Shown: piece after piece, positions 1 through 7,919 of the stretch
Layout: each line of letters begins with the position of its first letter
How positions within the stretch are numbered: the first letter of the stretch is position 1
DNA from: Endomicrobium sp.
GTDB lineage: Bacteria; Elusimicrobiota; Endomicrobiia; Endomicrobiales; Endomicrobiaceae
Length of the DNA stretch: 17,407 nt
Assembly (NCBI GenBank): GCA_031264895.1
Contig: JAISDI010000228.1
Location: 1 to 17,407 of the forward strand
Direction of reading: 5' to 3'
The notes under the pieces: generated by a model
Told to the model about the DNA's origin: nothing
What the model saw: only the letters and a program-made list of their open reading frames with translations
Databases searched by the model: none
Program-made: the position numbers and the translations under genes

Positions 1-3000
1 GGAATATGACTATAGACGCGGATAACAGAAAGAATAAAGGTTTTGTATTGAGCGGAAAAACAATAACATTCAAAGATCTAACATTCCAAAATTTCGAAAG
101 AGATAACGGTAATGGCGGAGTTATACAAGCAAGCAACTATAGTAGTATAACATTCGGCGGAAATGCGGTAAATTTTACAAGCAATACGGCAAGTAATTAC
201 GGCGCAGCGATATATGCTTCCGGTAATTCGAATATAAACATTGGGAATTTAAATATGGTTTTTTCCGGTAACAGTGCAGGTACCGGCGGGGCAATTTATT
301 TAGGTACAGGTGCTTCTATATCTTTTTCGGGTTCAACAATAACGGCAATAGGAAATGAAGCCGGAATAAGAGGCGGATTTTTATATTCAAACGGTCAAAC
401 GATTAATTTTAACAGAGATGTAAACCTTGTAAGCAATACGGCGACAAATAATGGCGGAGCAATATATATAAATAATGGAGCATTAACTTTTTCCGATTCA
501 TTAATAACAATAAATTATAATAAGTCTACTATAGACGGAAACGGCGGCGGGATATTTCTTGCGGGGAATCCTTTAGCGGATTTTAAAAATATAGATTTGA
601 AGGCAATAGGAAATGAAGCATTAAGTGGCGGAGCAATTTTTGCAGGAAATAATTCAAATATAAATATTGAGAATTCAAATATGTTTTTTTCCGGTAACAG
701 CGCAAATACCGGCGGAGCAATTTATTTAGGCGGCAGCGTTTCCGCGTCTTTTTTTGGTTCAACAATAACGGCAACGGGGAATGTGGCGGTAAGTTCCGGA
801 GGATTTTTATATTCAAACGGACAAACATTTAATTTTGACAGAAATGTAAGCCTTATAAGCAATACGGCGACAGATGCCGGTGGAGCAATATATGCAAACA
901 ACGGAACATTAACTTTTTCCGGTTCGTCAACAACGATAAATTATAATAAGGCTACAGGCGGAAACGGCGGCGGGATATTTCTTGCAGGGAATGCTTTGGC
1001 AGATTTTAAAAATACAGATTTGAAAGCAATAGAAAATGAAGCCAAAAACGGCGGAGCGATTTTTGCAGGAAATAATTCATCCTTAAACTTTACAAACAGC
1101 ACAGCAGGATTTATAGGGAATGTTACCTCAAGCAGCGGCGGCGCGATTTATTTAGATTCCGGTGTTTCTGCGTCTTTTGCAGGTTCAACAATAACGGCAA
1201 TAGGGAATGAAGCGGGAATAGGCGGTGCGATTTACTTAACCGGTAATTCTCCAGTGACTTTTAATGATTCTAATATAAATTTCACAAACAATACGGCAAA
1301 TAATTATGGCGGTGCGATTTCTGCTGAATACTCTCCAAATATAAATTTTGTAAGTTCTGTAATAAATTTTACAGGCAATACGGCAAATAGGTATGGCGGA
1401 GCGATTTATGCTTATAATGGTTCAAATATTTCAAATATAGATTTTACAAGTTCAGGAATAAATTTTACAAGCAATACGGCAGATGACGGAGGAGCGATTT
1501 ATGCGAGATATTCTTCAAATGTAAATTTTACAAGTTCTGTAGTAAATTTTGCAGGAAATACGGCAAGTAATTCAGGAGGAGGGATTTATGCTTATAATGG
1601 TTCAGATATAAATTTTACAAGTTCAGCGATAAAATTCACAAGTAATACGGCAGAAGACGGAGGAGCGATTTTTGCTGAATACTATTCAAATATAAATTTT
1701 GCAAGTTCTATCGTGAATTTTGCAGGCAATACCTCAAACAATGGCGGAGCTATATATCTTATGCGTAACGGAACAATAATTTTTGATAATTCCGACATAA
1801 CCGCAACAGGTAATGTGGCAATAAGCTCAGGCGGGTTTTTATTTTCTGATGGCAATAAAAATATAGAAATAGATTTGGATAAAATCCACTTGGCAGGTAA
1901 TATGGGAGGAACAGGCGGAACGTTTTACGGACAGAACGGAACGACATTTACGTTTACGGCGGCAAATTCGAATATATCAAACAGTACGGCAGGTTATGCG
2001 GGCGGGTTTATAGCATTGGGAAGCGGAGGAAATGCCGATTTTAGCGGGACAACATTAAACGCTTCTTTGAATAAGGCCGGCCGGTATGGCGGATTTATGT
2101 ATTTGACGGGCAATGCGCAGGCATTATTTGGAAAAGCGAAATTTGAAAATAACAGGGCAGAAAAAGAAGGCGGAGCAATATATCTTGATGGGAATTCTCA
2201 AGCAAATTTTGAAAACACGAGTTTTGAAGCAATAGGAAATGCAGCTGGGGAAAACGGCGGAGCAATAGCGTTGAACAGTTCAAAAATGACTTTTGATGAT
2301 TTTGTGGAATTTAGAAATAATGAAGCATTGGAAAAAGGCGGAGCAATATATGTATCGAATGGGTCAACCATAACGTTTAGTAATGCCGGGTTTGTGGGAA
2401 ATAAAGCGGGAGAAAAAGGCGGAGCGATATATGTTGAAGGAAAATCGACAGTAGAATTTAAAACAAGTACACAAACGATATTTTCAGGAAATAGAGCCGG
2501 AGAAAGCAGTAATGCTTTATATGCGGGAAACGGCGGAGCGATATATTTTGAAACAGATGCAGGAGCAAGCGTTGAAATGTATGACGGCATAGGCGGGGAA
2601 AGCGGCGGGAAAATATACGTAAAAGGCGACGGCGTATTTAATTTGTATTCCAATGCGATGGAAAACGGAGCGGATATAAAGATAGAAAGCGGAAAATTTA
2701 ATTTTAAGAACGGAGCAAACTTGACAGCGGGAGTTTTTGAAAATGATGAAAATTCCGTATTGGATATGCAGGACGGAAAGCAAAATGAGCTGACAGTTTC
2801 AAAGTTTATAAGCAAAGGAACAACAAAGATAGATTTATTTGATGTGAATGTACAAAGAGACAGGATAATATCTACGGGAGACATTGAGCTTGGCGCAGAA
2901 AGCAAGCTTGAAGTTCAAATGTCTGCGGATATGGAAGATTTGGATTTCAGGAAAAAAGTGTTCAAGTTGATAGGATACGGCGGAAATTTGAGCGGCGAGT

Positions 3001-4202
3001 TTGAACAAATAGACGTTATGGCGGCAAATGTGTTGTTGTCAACAGCGGCAGTGAATGTAAGTCATGGAAATTTTATAAATGATTGGATAACGATAGAGGT
3101 AAAAGGGAACAATGAAAGCACGAAATTTAGCGAATTAAAAGGAATGACGTTTAACCAGAGAGAAGTAGCAAGGGCGTATGATAAATTGTCTAAAACAGCG
3201 GACGGGAACGATTTGGATGCAGTGATATCAACGATAGATACGGAAACAGACGTGCTAAAGAAAGAGTTTTTAGGGGAAGCAGCGGGATATTTTGTAGCAA
3301 ACGTGATAAGGAGCGGAGGAGAAAGCGGAAATGATGGGATATATGAGAGAATAGAAGATAATGAAGAAAACATAATAAGTAAAGGATTGTGGGCAGAGGG
3401 GAAAGTGAATGTGATAACGAACAAAGCAGACAAAAATTCGCCAAACGATTATAAAGACAGCATAATGGGAGCAGTGATAGGATACGACATGAAATTTGAA
3501 AAGATACCGGAAGCGGTGATAGGTGCGTACGGAAAAATAAATAAACATGAAATAAGACAGGACGCGGGAAATGAGGGAGAAGTAACAAACACCGCAATAG
3601 GAGTGTACGGAGGATATGTAAAGAGCAAGTGGGAAGTAAAAGCAATGCTGTCAGGAAGCGCGGAAAGTTATAAAACGGAAAGAAGAATACAGTTTATGGA
3701 AAGAAAAGCGGAAGCGGATTTTAACGGACTGACAATAAACGCGGACATAGAAGGCGCGTATAAAATGGACTTAAACAGAGATATGAAACTAAGATATTAT
3801 GCGGGAATGGGAATGAGAAGATCGAGTTACGGAGAGATAAAGGAAAAAGGAGCAAAGAGTTTAGACATAATAGTGGAAGAAGGCAGCTATGAGAGAGCAG
3901 CAGGAAGGCTGGGAGTAGGAATAGAGCAGAAAAAAGAGATATACGGATGGTATGCAAGGGGAGAATACAAAATATTGTTCAATGGAAATGTGGCGGAAAT
4001 AGAGAACAGATTTGAAGGAACAGGAGAGAAGTTTAAGTCAAGGGGATCGGAAGAGGGAAAAGGAGAGCTAGGTTTGAAAGCAGGGGGAAGCGTAAGAATA
4101 GGAAAGGGTATAAATATATACGCAGATGCAGGATATTACACGGGCGATAAGTACGGGAATGTGTACGGAGATATAGGAGTAAGATGGTTTGTGAAGCCTT
4201 AG
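1..4202 (+). CDS. Pmp-like autotransporter adhesin (5'-truncated by the window edge)
   Basis: Surface-exposed type V secreted protein; 1398 residues are visible counting from an in-frame ATG at position 6. That ATG is probably not the true start: the frame is open to the window edge, there is no signal peptide, and the protein begins inside passenger repeats. Residues about 1-830 carry dozens of GGAIY/GGAIF and FxGN-type motifs, the pattern of chlamydial polymorphic membrane proteins and other right-handed beta-helix passengers. Residues about 830-1080 are a degenerate linker. Residues about 1110-1398 look like an autotransporter beta-barrel: alternating amphipathic strands starting near GLWAEGKVNV and ending GDIGVRWFVKP, so the usual terminal aromatic is four residues from the end. 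Likely roles are adhesion or host/symbiont contact; the ligand cannot be predicted. It is the only convincing plus-strand gene and converges with the porin gene. Confidence 0.88.
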   Translation, partial: NMTIDADNRKNKGFVLSGKTITFKDLTFQNFERDNGNGGVIQASNYSSITFGGNAVNFTSNTASNYGAAIYASGNSNINIGNLNMVFSGNSAGTGGAIYLGTGASISFSGSTITAIGNEAGIRGGFLYSNGQTINFNRDVNLVSNTATNNGGAIYINNGALTFSDSLITINYNKSTIDGNGGGIFLAGNPLADFKNIDLKAIGNEALSGGAIFAGNNSNINIENSNMFFSGNSANTGGAIYLGGSVSASFFGSTITATGNVAVSSGGFLYSNGQTFNFDRNVSLISNTATDAGGAIYANNGTLTFSGSSTTINYNKATGGNGGGIFLAGNALADFKNTDLKAIENEAKNGGAIFAGNNSSLNFTNSTAGFIGNVTSSSGGAIYLDSGVSASFAGSTITAIGNEAGIGGAIYLTGNSPVTFNDSNINFTNNTANNYGGAISAEYSPNINFVSSVINFTGNTANRYGGAIYAYNGSNISNIDFTSSGINFTSNTADDGGAIYARYSSNVNFTSSVVNFAGNTASNSGGGIYAYNGSDINFTSSAIKFTSNTAEDGGAIFAEYYSNINFASSIVNFAGNTSNNGGAIYLMRNGTIIFDNSDITATGNVAISSGGFLFSDGNKNIEIDLDKIHLAGNMGGTGGTFYGQNGTTFTFTAANSNISNSTAGYAGGFIALGSGGNADFSGTTLNASLNKAGRYGGFMYLTGNAQALFGKAKFENNRAEKEGGAIYLDGNSQANFENTSFEAIGNAAGENGGAIALNSSKMTFDDFVEFRNNEALEKGGAIYVSNGSTITFSNAGFVGNKAGEKGGAIYVEGKSTVEFKTSTQTIFSGNRAGESSNALYAGNGGAIYFETDAGASVEMYDGIGGESGGKIYVKGDGVFNLYSNAMENGADIKIESGKFNFKNGANLTAGVFENDENSVLDMQDGKQNELTVSKFISKGTTKIDLFDVNVQRDRIISTGDIELGAESKLEVQMSADMEDLDFRKKVFKLIGYGGNLSGEFEQIDVMAANVLLSTAAVNVSHGNFINDWITIEVKGNNESTKFSELKGMTFNQREVARAYDKLSKTADGNDLDAVISTIDTETDVLKKEFLGEAAGYFVANVIRSGGESGNDGIYERIEDNEENIISKGLWAEGKVNVITNKADKNSPNDYKDSIMGAVIGYDMKFEKIPEAVIGAYGKINKHEIRQDAGNEGEVTNTAIGVYGGYVKSKWEVKAMLSGSAESYKTERRIQFMERKAEADFNGLTINADIEGAYKMDLNRDMKLRYYAGMGMRRSSYGEIKEKGAKSLDIIVEEGSYERAAGRLGVGIEQKKEIYGWYARGEYKILFNGNVAEIENRFEGTGEKFKSRGSEEGKGELGLKAGGSVRIGKGINIYADAGYYTGDKYGNVYGDIGVRWFVKP
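331..1182 (+). repeat. Two tandem 426-nt (142-residue) units in the adhesin passenger
   Basis: The sequence GTTCAACAATAACGGCAA, or a close variant, begins at 331, 757 and 1183, exactly 426 nt apart each time. The encoded blocks share GGFLYSNGQT, TINYNK, NGGGIFLAGN, ADFKN and GGAIFAGNNS in the same order. The third copy starts at 1183 but departs from the pattern after about 15 residues. This indicates in-frame tandem duplication of a multi-rung beta-helix segment. Confidence 0.8.
1270..1745 (+). repeat. Short-period tandem repeats (about 35 residues) in the adhesin
   Basis: Units of roughly 100-108 nt encode a recurring pattern of INFTSS, INFTGNTA and GGAIYA. Several nucleotide words, such as aattttacaagttc and caatacggca, recur almost unchanged. 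It is a second, shorter-period repeat array following the 426-nt units, and typical of a region that can change length by recombination. Confidence 0.7.
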
Positions 4203-4410
4203 CAGGGTGCTTGCGCACGGCAAGATAGAACGGCTGCGTTCCTTTAGTCGTTGTCGTGATCGTAAAATTTCCCGTCGGCGAGGTTCCGCTATTGCTTCGT
4301 CGCCGCGCCTAGCATTTAGGCTTGTTTTGACCAAACGCATGCGCGTAATTTGTATGAACATGCCCTAGTTATTTCCAATGGTTTCCATTAGAAAATTTTA
4401 GTTCAATTAT
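4203..4410. other. Gene-free interval with a degenerate intergenic repeat
   Basis: No convincing ORF, tRNA or promoter is visible. The stretch 4207-4238 (gtgcttgcgcacggcaagat then agaacggctgcg) aligns without gaps to about 17229-17260 at the other end of the window, with about 23 of 32 positions identical by eye. It looks like a degraded copy of a dispersed intergenic element. The minus-strand reading frame across it gives the arginine-rich translation typical of such repeats. Confidence 0.4.
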
Positions 4411-4453
4411 AGAACGGAGAGCGCCAGGGGTTGAGGCGCTCTCCGTTCTTTTT
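4411..4453 (+). terminator. Rho-independent terminator downstream of the adhesin
   Basis: A perfect 15-bp stem (4411-4425 pairs with 4435-4449) with a 9-nt loop is followed by a T tract at 4449-4453 on the plus strand. It lies about 210 bp past the adhesin stop. The minus-strand side has no T tract, so it mainly serves rightward transcription, though the stem may also limit transcripts from the convergent porin gene. Confidence 0.85.
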
Positions 4454-4519
4454 CCGATATATCGTATCGCAGTACTGCTTTATTTACAGATTGGATTTAT
4501 ATTTTTTGTATAGACGCTG

Positions 4520-5710
4520 TTAGAAACCGATTTGCGTTCTGATGCCGTAGACGAAAACATTATCTTCGGGGGTATTGCCGCCGTAAGTATTGTTTAAATA
4601 CTGTAATGATGGCGTTATTATGACATTTTCGTTTATCGCAAAAGCATAATAAATTTCCGCATTTACTTCGCTTCCGTCTTTTTCAAGGTCGGTATTGTCG
4701 AAAATGTCTTTTGACGTGTTTGCAAAACCTAAAGCAATGCCTAAACGGTCATTGTCCCTTGACCATGCCGAACCCAAAAACTGTGCGCCTATGCTTGCGG
4801 CGATCGATGAAGGCGCATAAAAAATATCATAATCGTCGATTTCACCGTCGTCGTCGGTGTCTATTCCTGTTCCGACGGCAATTGACGGATCCCTATAACC
4901 AAACCTTGCAAAAAGGCCTATAGTTTCGGTTATCTGCTGGTCTGCGCTTATGCCAAAACCCGAAACGCCTTCTTTAAATTCTCTGTTTTTAACGTCCGCA
5001 TATACAAAATTTGCGTCATTGTTATTCCAATAAAATATTCTGTAATTTCCTGTTTCGTTAGGTTTAAACGCCAGCTGTATCGTGTTAAAACCCCTTGTAT
5101 CGAAATGGGCTAAATCAGAATTTGTTTCAAGGTAAGAATAGGAAAATTCCAACTTCTCTATCGGAGAATAAGTTACGTTCACTCCGAACTTGTAAAAATC
5201 CAATGGGTATACAATCAAAGGATTTGAAACAAAAGCATAATTTATAAACTGCGCCGTTTCGTCATTGGCGTATGCGTTTTGGTCAAAATACAAAGCCGGA
5301 TTTATTTTTCCTATTGTTACGGAGAGTTTTTCGTCAAGCAGAGTTTGTTTGTAGTACAATTCCGCTACGGTCAAAACATTGTCGGTATTCCACACGTCGC
5401 CGTTTACACCGTTTGTGTATGAAAACACCGAGCTGAGACCGTCGCCCTGACCTACTACGAGATGCGAGAAAACCGAAGCGCCGCCTCCCAAATCTTTTCC
5501 TATGGTTATGTCGAACGAATAAGCCAAATCATTTTCGCCTTTGGCTTTTTCCTGCGAATTTACTTTTGGCGTTCCCTGCAATACTATTGTTCCGTATGCG
5601 CCTATTTCAAGTCCTAATTTGTCCGCTGCGCTTTCTTCCTGCGCCGTCGCTATGTTTCCGCCTGCAATAACTAAAGCGGCAGTCAATGCTGCTAAAAGTT
5701 TTATATTCAT
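4520..5710 (-). CDS. OprB-like outer-membrane porin
   Basis: 396-residue outer-membrane beta-barrel protein. Residues 1-23 form a clear signal peptide (hydrophobic core AALTAALVIAGG, cleavage after ATA). The body shows features of the carbohydrate-selective porin OprB family: GQGDGLSS near residue 90, the stretch AELYYKQTLLDEKLSVTIGK followed by a FDxNxYANDETAQF-like segment, a SAWSRDNDRLGIALG segment near the last third, and a C-terminal strand ending in Phe (YGIRTQIGF). Family members pass sugars and other small solutes; the substrate here is unknown. The start is supported by AAGAGGA about 7 nt upstream of ATG. It follows the NifH-like gene on the same strand after 167 bp, so it may belong to the same sulfur/nitrogenase-like locus, or be independent. 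Its leader can form alternative hairpins around the ribosome-binding site. Confidence 0.8.
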   Translation of the reverse strand: MNIKLLAALTAALVIAGGNIATAQEESAADKLGLEIGAYGTIVLQGTPKVNSQEKAKGENDLAYSFDITIGKDLGGGASVFSHLVVGQGDGLSSVFSYTNGVNGDVWNTDNVLTVAELYYKQTLLDEKLSVTIGKINPALYFDQNAYANDETAQFINYAFVSNPLIVYPLDFYKFGVNVTYSPIEKLEFSYSYLETNSDLAHFDTRGFNTIQLAFKPNETGNYRIFYWNNNDANFVYADVKNREFKEGVSGFGISADQQITETIGLFARFGYRDPSIAVGTGIDTDDDGEIDDYDIFYAPSSIAASIGAQFLGSAWSRDNDRLGIALGFANTSKDIFDNTDLEKDGSEVNAEIYYAFAINENVIITPSLQYLNNTYGGNTPEDNVFVYGIRTQIGF

Positions 5711-5718
5711 TTTTTTAT

Positions 5719-5805
5719 CCTCTTGAATAACGTCGAAAGACGTCTTGATTTTTATTTCAAGAGGTTGTATACTCTAAATCTATCGGAGAAAGAGCACAAC
5801 CTCTT
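5719..5805 (-). promoter_or_regulatory. Structured 5' leader of the porin gene with alternative pairing around the ribosome-binding site
   Basis: In the minus-strand mRNA three elements occur in order: arm A (5805-5796, AAGAGGTTGT), arm B (5768-5756, ACAACCTCTTGAA) and arm C (5727-5719, TTCAAGAGG), which contains the porin Shine-Dalgarno. B can pair with A over 10 bp or with C over 9 bp. The pairings share bases 5759-5764 and exclude each other. A small hairpin, ACGTC/GACGT at 5730-5743, sits between B and C. This is the geometry of a translational switch. The structure is read directly; regulation is inferred. Confidence 0.5.
5745..5773 (+). promoter_or_regulatory. Possible plus-strand promoter for a short antisense RNA
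   Basis: TTGATT (5745-5750), a 17-bp spacer and TATACT (5768-5773) match a sigma-70 promoter moderately well on the plus strand. Transcription from it would start near 5780 and meet the strong plus-strand terminator ending at 5850. No plus-strand ORF lies between. Confidence 0.35.
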
Positions 5806-5815
5806 TTTCTGTACA

Positions 5816-5850
5816 GCCGCTAAATGTTACTGCATTTAGCGGCTTTTTTT
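5816..5850 (+). terminator. Rho-independent terminator, plus-strand orientation
   Basis: An 11-bp perfect stem (5816-5826 with 5833-5843), a 6-nt loop and seven T residues (5844-5850) follow on the plus strand. Both flanking genes run on the minus strand, where the stem lacks a T tract, so the orientation is unexpected. It may end a short plus-strand transcript, or the stem may still affect the 3' end of the NifH-like mRNA. Confidence 0.65.
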
Positions 5851-5877
5851 ATCTAAAAATTCCGATATTTGCGTTTT

Positions 5878-6753
5878 TTATATTCCGGCTCTTGCGCCTT
5901 CTATGGTTCCGGTTTCAAGCGCGAGCAGATGATCCGCCCATTTTGCAGCCCAGTCTCTCAGTTCCGATACCGTAAGCGGCTGCGGAGCTTTTGACACTTC
6001 ATGCGCCGCTATTTTTTTTGCAAGGCTCAAATACACTTGCGCCTGCGCTGAATCCGGAGCGGCTTCTATGGTTGTTTTGCCCTGAAGTTCGCTCTGCGTA
6101 ACCGTCACGGAACGCGGAACGTATTCCACAACCTGAGTTTCTGTTTGTTTGACGAAATCGTCTATAATATCTTTTGCATAAGGCTTGTTGATGGAATTTG
6201 CTATAACGCCTCCCAGCAGCGCGCCTCCGGCATTTGAATATTTTTTTATTCCGTTAAACAAATTATTTGCCGCGTATATCGCCATAAAATCCGACGATGA
6301 AACCGTAAAAACGTGTTCTGCTATGCCTTCCCTTATAGGTACGGCAAAACCTCCGCAGACTACGTCTCCCAAAACGTCAAATATCACATAATCCAAATCG
6401 AGTTCTTCAAAAACGTGCTGCTGTTTAAAAAGCGAAACCGCAGTAGTTATTCCTCTGCCGGCACAGCCAACGCCGGGCGCCGGCCCGCCTGCCTCAACGC
6501 AAAATATTCCGTTATATCCTTTAAATATTACGTCCTGTGCTTTGACATTGGGCTTTTCCCTTAAAGTGTCAAGAACCGTAGGTATATATTTGCCTTCGCG
6601 CAGAGTATTTGTAGAATCACTTTTCGGATCACATCCGAACTGCATAACCTTATATCCAAGCGTCGATAATGCCGCGCTTATATTGGATGTGGTAGTTGAT
6701 TTCCCTATACCCCCTTTTCCATAAATCGCAATCTGTTTGATCTTTTTGGCCAT
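5878..6753 (-). CDS. nifH: NifH-like nitrogenase iron protein (reductase component)
   Basis: 291-residue P-loop ATPase that, as a dimer, would carry a [4Fe-4S] cluster and pass electrons to a nitrogenase-type component 1. Visible elements: Walker A GKGGIGKST at residues 12-20, GCDPKSD at 40-46, cluster ligand Cys97 in GVGCAGRG with the conserved Arg100, and cluster ligand Cys133 in DVLGDVVCGGF. Length is normal for the family. Substitutions away from canonical nitrogenase NifH (QFGCDPKSDST, IFCVEAGGPAPGVGC) suggest a divergent nitrogenase-like lineage such as group IV or Mar-type; a tree is needed to decide. It lies 45 bp downstream of a NifX-like gene and shares its operator-flanked promoter. 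The ribosome-binding site is AAAAGGGG upstream of ATG. Its sulfur-metabolism neighbours argue against assuming N2 as the only substrate. Confidence 0.93.
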   Translation of the reverse strand: MAKKIKQIAIYGKGGIGKSTTTSNISAALSTLGYKVMQFGCDPKSDSTNTLREGKYIPTVLDTLREKPNVKAQDVIFKGYNGIFCVEAGGPAPGVGCAGRGITTAVSLFKQQHVFEELDLDYVIFDVLGDVVCGGFAVPIREGIAEHVFTVSSSDFMAIYAANNLFNGIKKYSNAGGALLGGVIANSINKPYAKDIIDDFVKQTETQVVEYVPRSVTVTQSELQGKTTIEAAPDSAQAQVYLSLAKKIAAHEVSKAPQPLTVSELRDWAAKWADHLLALETGTIEGARAGI

Positions 6754-6798
6754 TTTACAAAACCCCTTTTTTGAAAATCATTTATTCTTTATTTATCG

Positions 6799-7152
6799 TT
6801 AAATTTGGCGCATTCGCGAACTGCAAAAATGCGTTTTTTCCAGCGCTTCTTTAACCGTTCCGAAAAATTCTATCGGAATTATTTCTCTTTTTTCCAAATC
6901 GGCTTTTATCCAAATACCTATTCTTGCAACTATCACATAACTGCAATCGCATAAAAGCTTTATAATATTTTCCAACCCTTCCGCCGTATGCCCGTTCTGT
7001 CCGCACATTCGGTCGGATTTTCTTATTTCTATGTATTCATATTTTTTTGTATGTTTATCCATATCAATTATCCTAAACGCTTCACATTTTCCAAAATGCG
7101 TGTCGATAAATTCCCCATCGCTCGACGCTAAAGCTATTCTTATTTTCTTCAT
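6799..7152 (-). CDS. NifX/NifB C-terminal-type cofactor-binding protein 1
   Basis: 117-residue stand-alone protein of the dinitrogenase iron-molybdenum cofactor biosynthesis fold. The N-terminus (IALASSDGEFIDTHFG, His19-Phe20-Gly21) matches the family signature, which continues with an F-x-I-I-x-x-D strand and a DCSYVIVARIG segment. Family members bind iron-sulfur cofactor precursors such as NifB-co; here it presumably carries a cofactor intermediate in the cytoplasm. It is the first gene of a two-gene unit with the NifH-like gene and sits behind the best promoter of the window. The start has AAAGGGTG upstream. A second, divergent paralogue occurs at 14112-14456. The exact role (carrier, storage or regulator) cannot be read from sequence. 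Confidence 0.82.
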   Translation of the reverse strand: MKKIRIALASSDGEFIDTHFGKCEAFRIIDMDKHTKKYEYIEIRKSDRMCGQNGHTAEGLENIIKLLCDCSYVIVARIGIWIKADLEKREIIPIEFFGTVKEALEKTHFCSSRMRQI

Positions 7153-7170
7153 ATTTCACCCTTTCATATT

Positions 7171-7236
7171 AAACATATATGAAATATTTTACAAAGTATA
7201 ATAAATATTTTTCAAAATGTCAATCAAACATATATG
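7171..7236 (-). promoter_or_regulatory. Sigma-70 promoter flanked by an AAACATATATG operator pair (NifX-like/nifH unit)
   Basis: On the minus strand TTGACA (7218-7223), a 17-bp spacer and TATACT (7195-7200) form a near-consensus promoter. CATATATG at 7229-7236 lies 5 bp upstream of the -35 box, and another copy at 7174-7181 lies just past the expected transcription start. The 16 bases at 7171-7186 are identical to 15665-15680 in front of the PLP-enzyme unit. The arrangement fits a repressor binding both sites. Confidence 0.8.
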
Positions 7237-7256
7237 TTTTAAAAAAGAATGTTTTC

Positions 7257-7919
7257 TCAAATTCTTTTGTCAAGCTTTCTGATGGCTATTCTTCCGGCTG
7301 TTTGAATCAACTGTACGATTATCACAATTAATATTACCGTAAACAGCATAACCGAAAGTTTGTAGCGGTAATAGCCTATTCTTATCGCAAAGTCGCCTAT
7401 TCCGCCTCCGCCGACCAAACCGGCGACCGTTGAAAAAGACAGGAAACTTATCGTAAGCATTGTCGCGCTGCTTACAAGTCCCGAGCGCGCCTCACGGTAT
7501 AAAACTTTCCAAATAATTTGAAAAGTGTTTGCTCCGGCAGCTTTTGCCATTTCTATAACGCCTTGGTTTACTTCAAGCAAAGTTTGTTCGGTAAGCCTTG
7601 CAAATTCCGGTATGGCGCATACCGACAGCGGAACTATCACGCCGCCGGTTCCTAAAGAAGTGCCGATAATAAAACGCGTGACGGGGATCATTGCGACAAG
7701 TAAAATCAAAAACGGAAAAGAGCGTACGGTATTGACTATAAAATCCAGTACGACATATATTTTAGGGCTTGATTTGACGGCGCCCGGTCTTATAAGATAG
7801 AGGTATGTTCCAAGCGGTATGCCGAAAGTTACGGCGATCGCAATGGTTATGCTCATCATTAAAAAAGTTTCGTATAAAGCCGTAAGTATTTGCGGAAAAT
7901 ATTCTATTATTTCCTGCAT
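7257..7919 (-). CDS. metI: MetI: methionine-type ABC transporter permease
   Basis: 220-residue inner-membrane permease of the methionine (MetNIQ) importer. Five or so hydrophobic segments are visible, starting with LMMSITIAIAVTFGIPLGTYLY. The segment around EVNQGVIEMAKAAGANTFQIIWKVLYREA is the EAA-type loop that docks on the ATPase, and AGLVGGGGIGDFAIRIGYYRY is a MetI hallmark. A longer reading frame exists upstream, but ATG at 7917-7919 is chosen because it is preceded by a strong AGGAGGAGG and overlaps the metN stop as TAATG, which implies translational coupling. Length is close to the usual 217 residues. The operator-flanked promoter of the next unit begins only about 20 bp beyond its stop, with no terminator between. 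Confidence 0.93.
   Translation of the reverse strand: MQEIIEYFPQILTALYETFLMMSITIAIAVTFGIPLGTYLYLIRPGAVKSSPKIYVVLDFIVNTVRSFPFLILLVAMIPVTRFIIGTSLGTGGVIVPLSVCAIPEFARLTEQTLLEVNQGVIEMAKAAGANTFQIIWKVLYREARSGLVSSATMLTISFLSFSTVAGLVGGGGIGDFAIRIGYYRYKLSVMLFTVILIVIIVQLIQTAGRIAIRKLDKRI

Noticed and set aside
6..8. ATG at position 6 as the true adhesin start
   Set aside because: The frame is open to the window edge, there is no signal peptide, and the protein starts within the repeat domain, so the real start is upstream.
331..1745. Regular repeats as a CRISPR array
   Set aside because: The repeats are in-frame, diverged coding units of 426 and about 105 nt, with no 20-40 bp identical repeats separated by unique spacers.
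2198..2905. 235-codon minus-strand ORF inside the adhesin
   Set aside because: Antisense to the repeat and linker region; its Ser/Pro/Phe-rich composition is the shadow of the purine-rich coding strand.
3062..4361. Several minus-strand ORFs of 60-150 codons opposite the autotransporter barrel
   Set aside because: They arise because the barrel coding strand has few codons that read as stops on the opposite strand; they lack ribosome-binding sites and recognisable domains.
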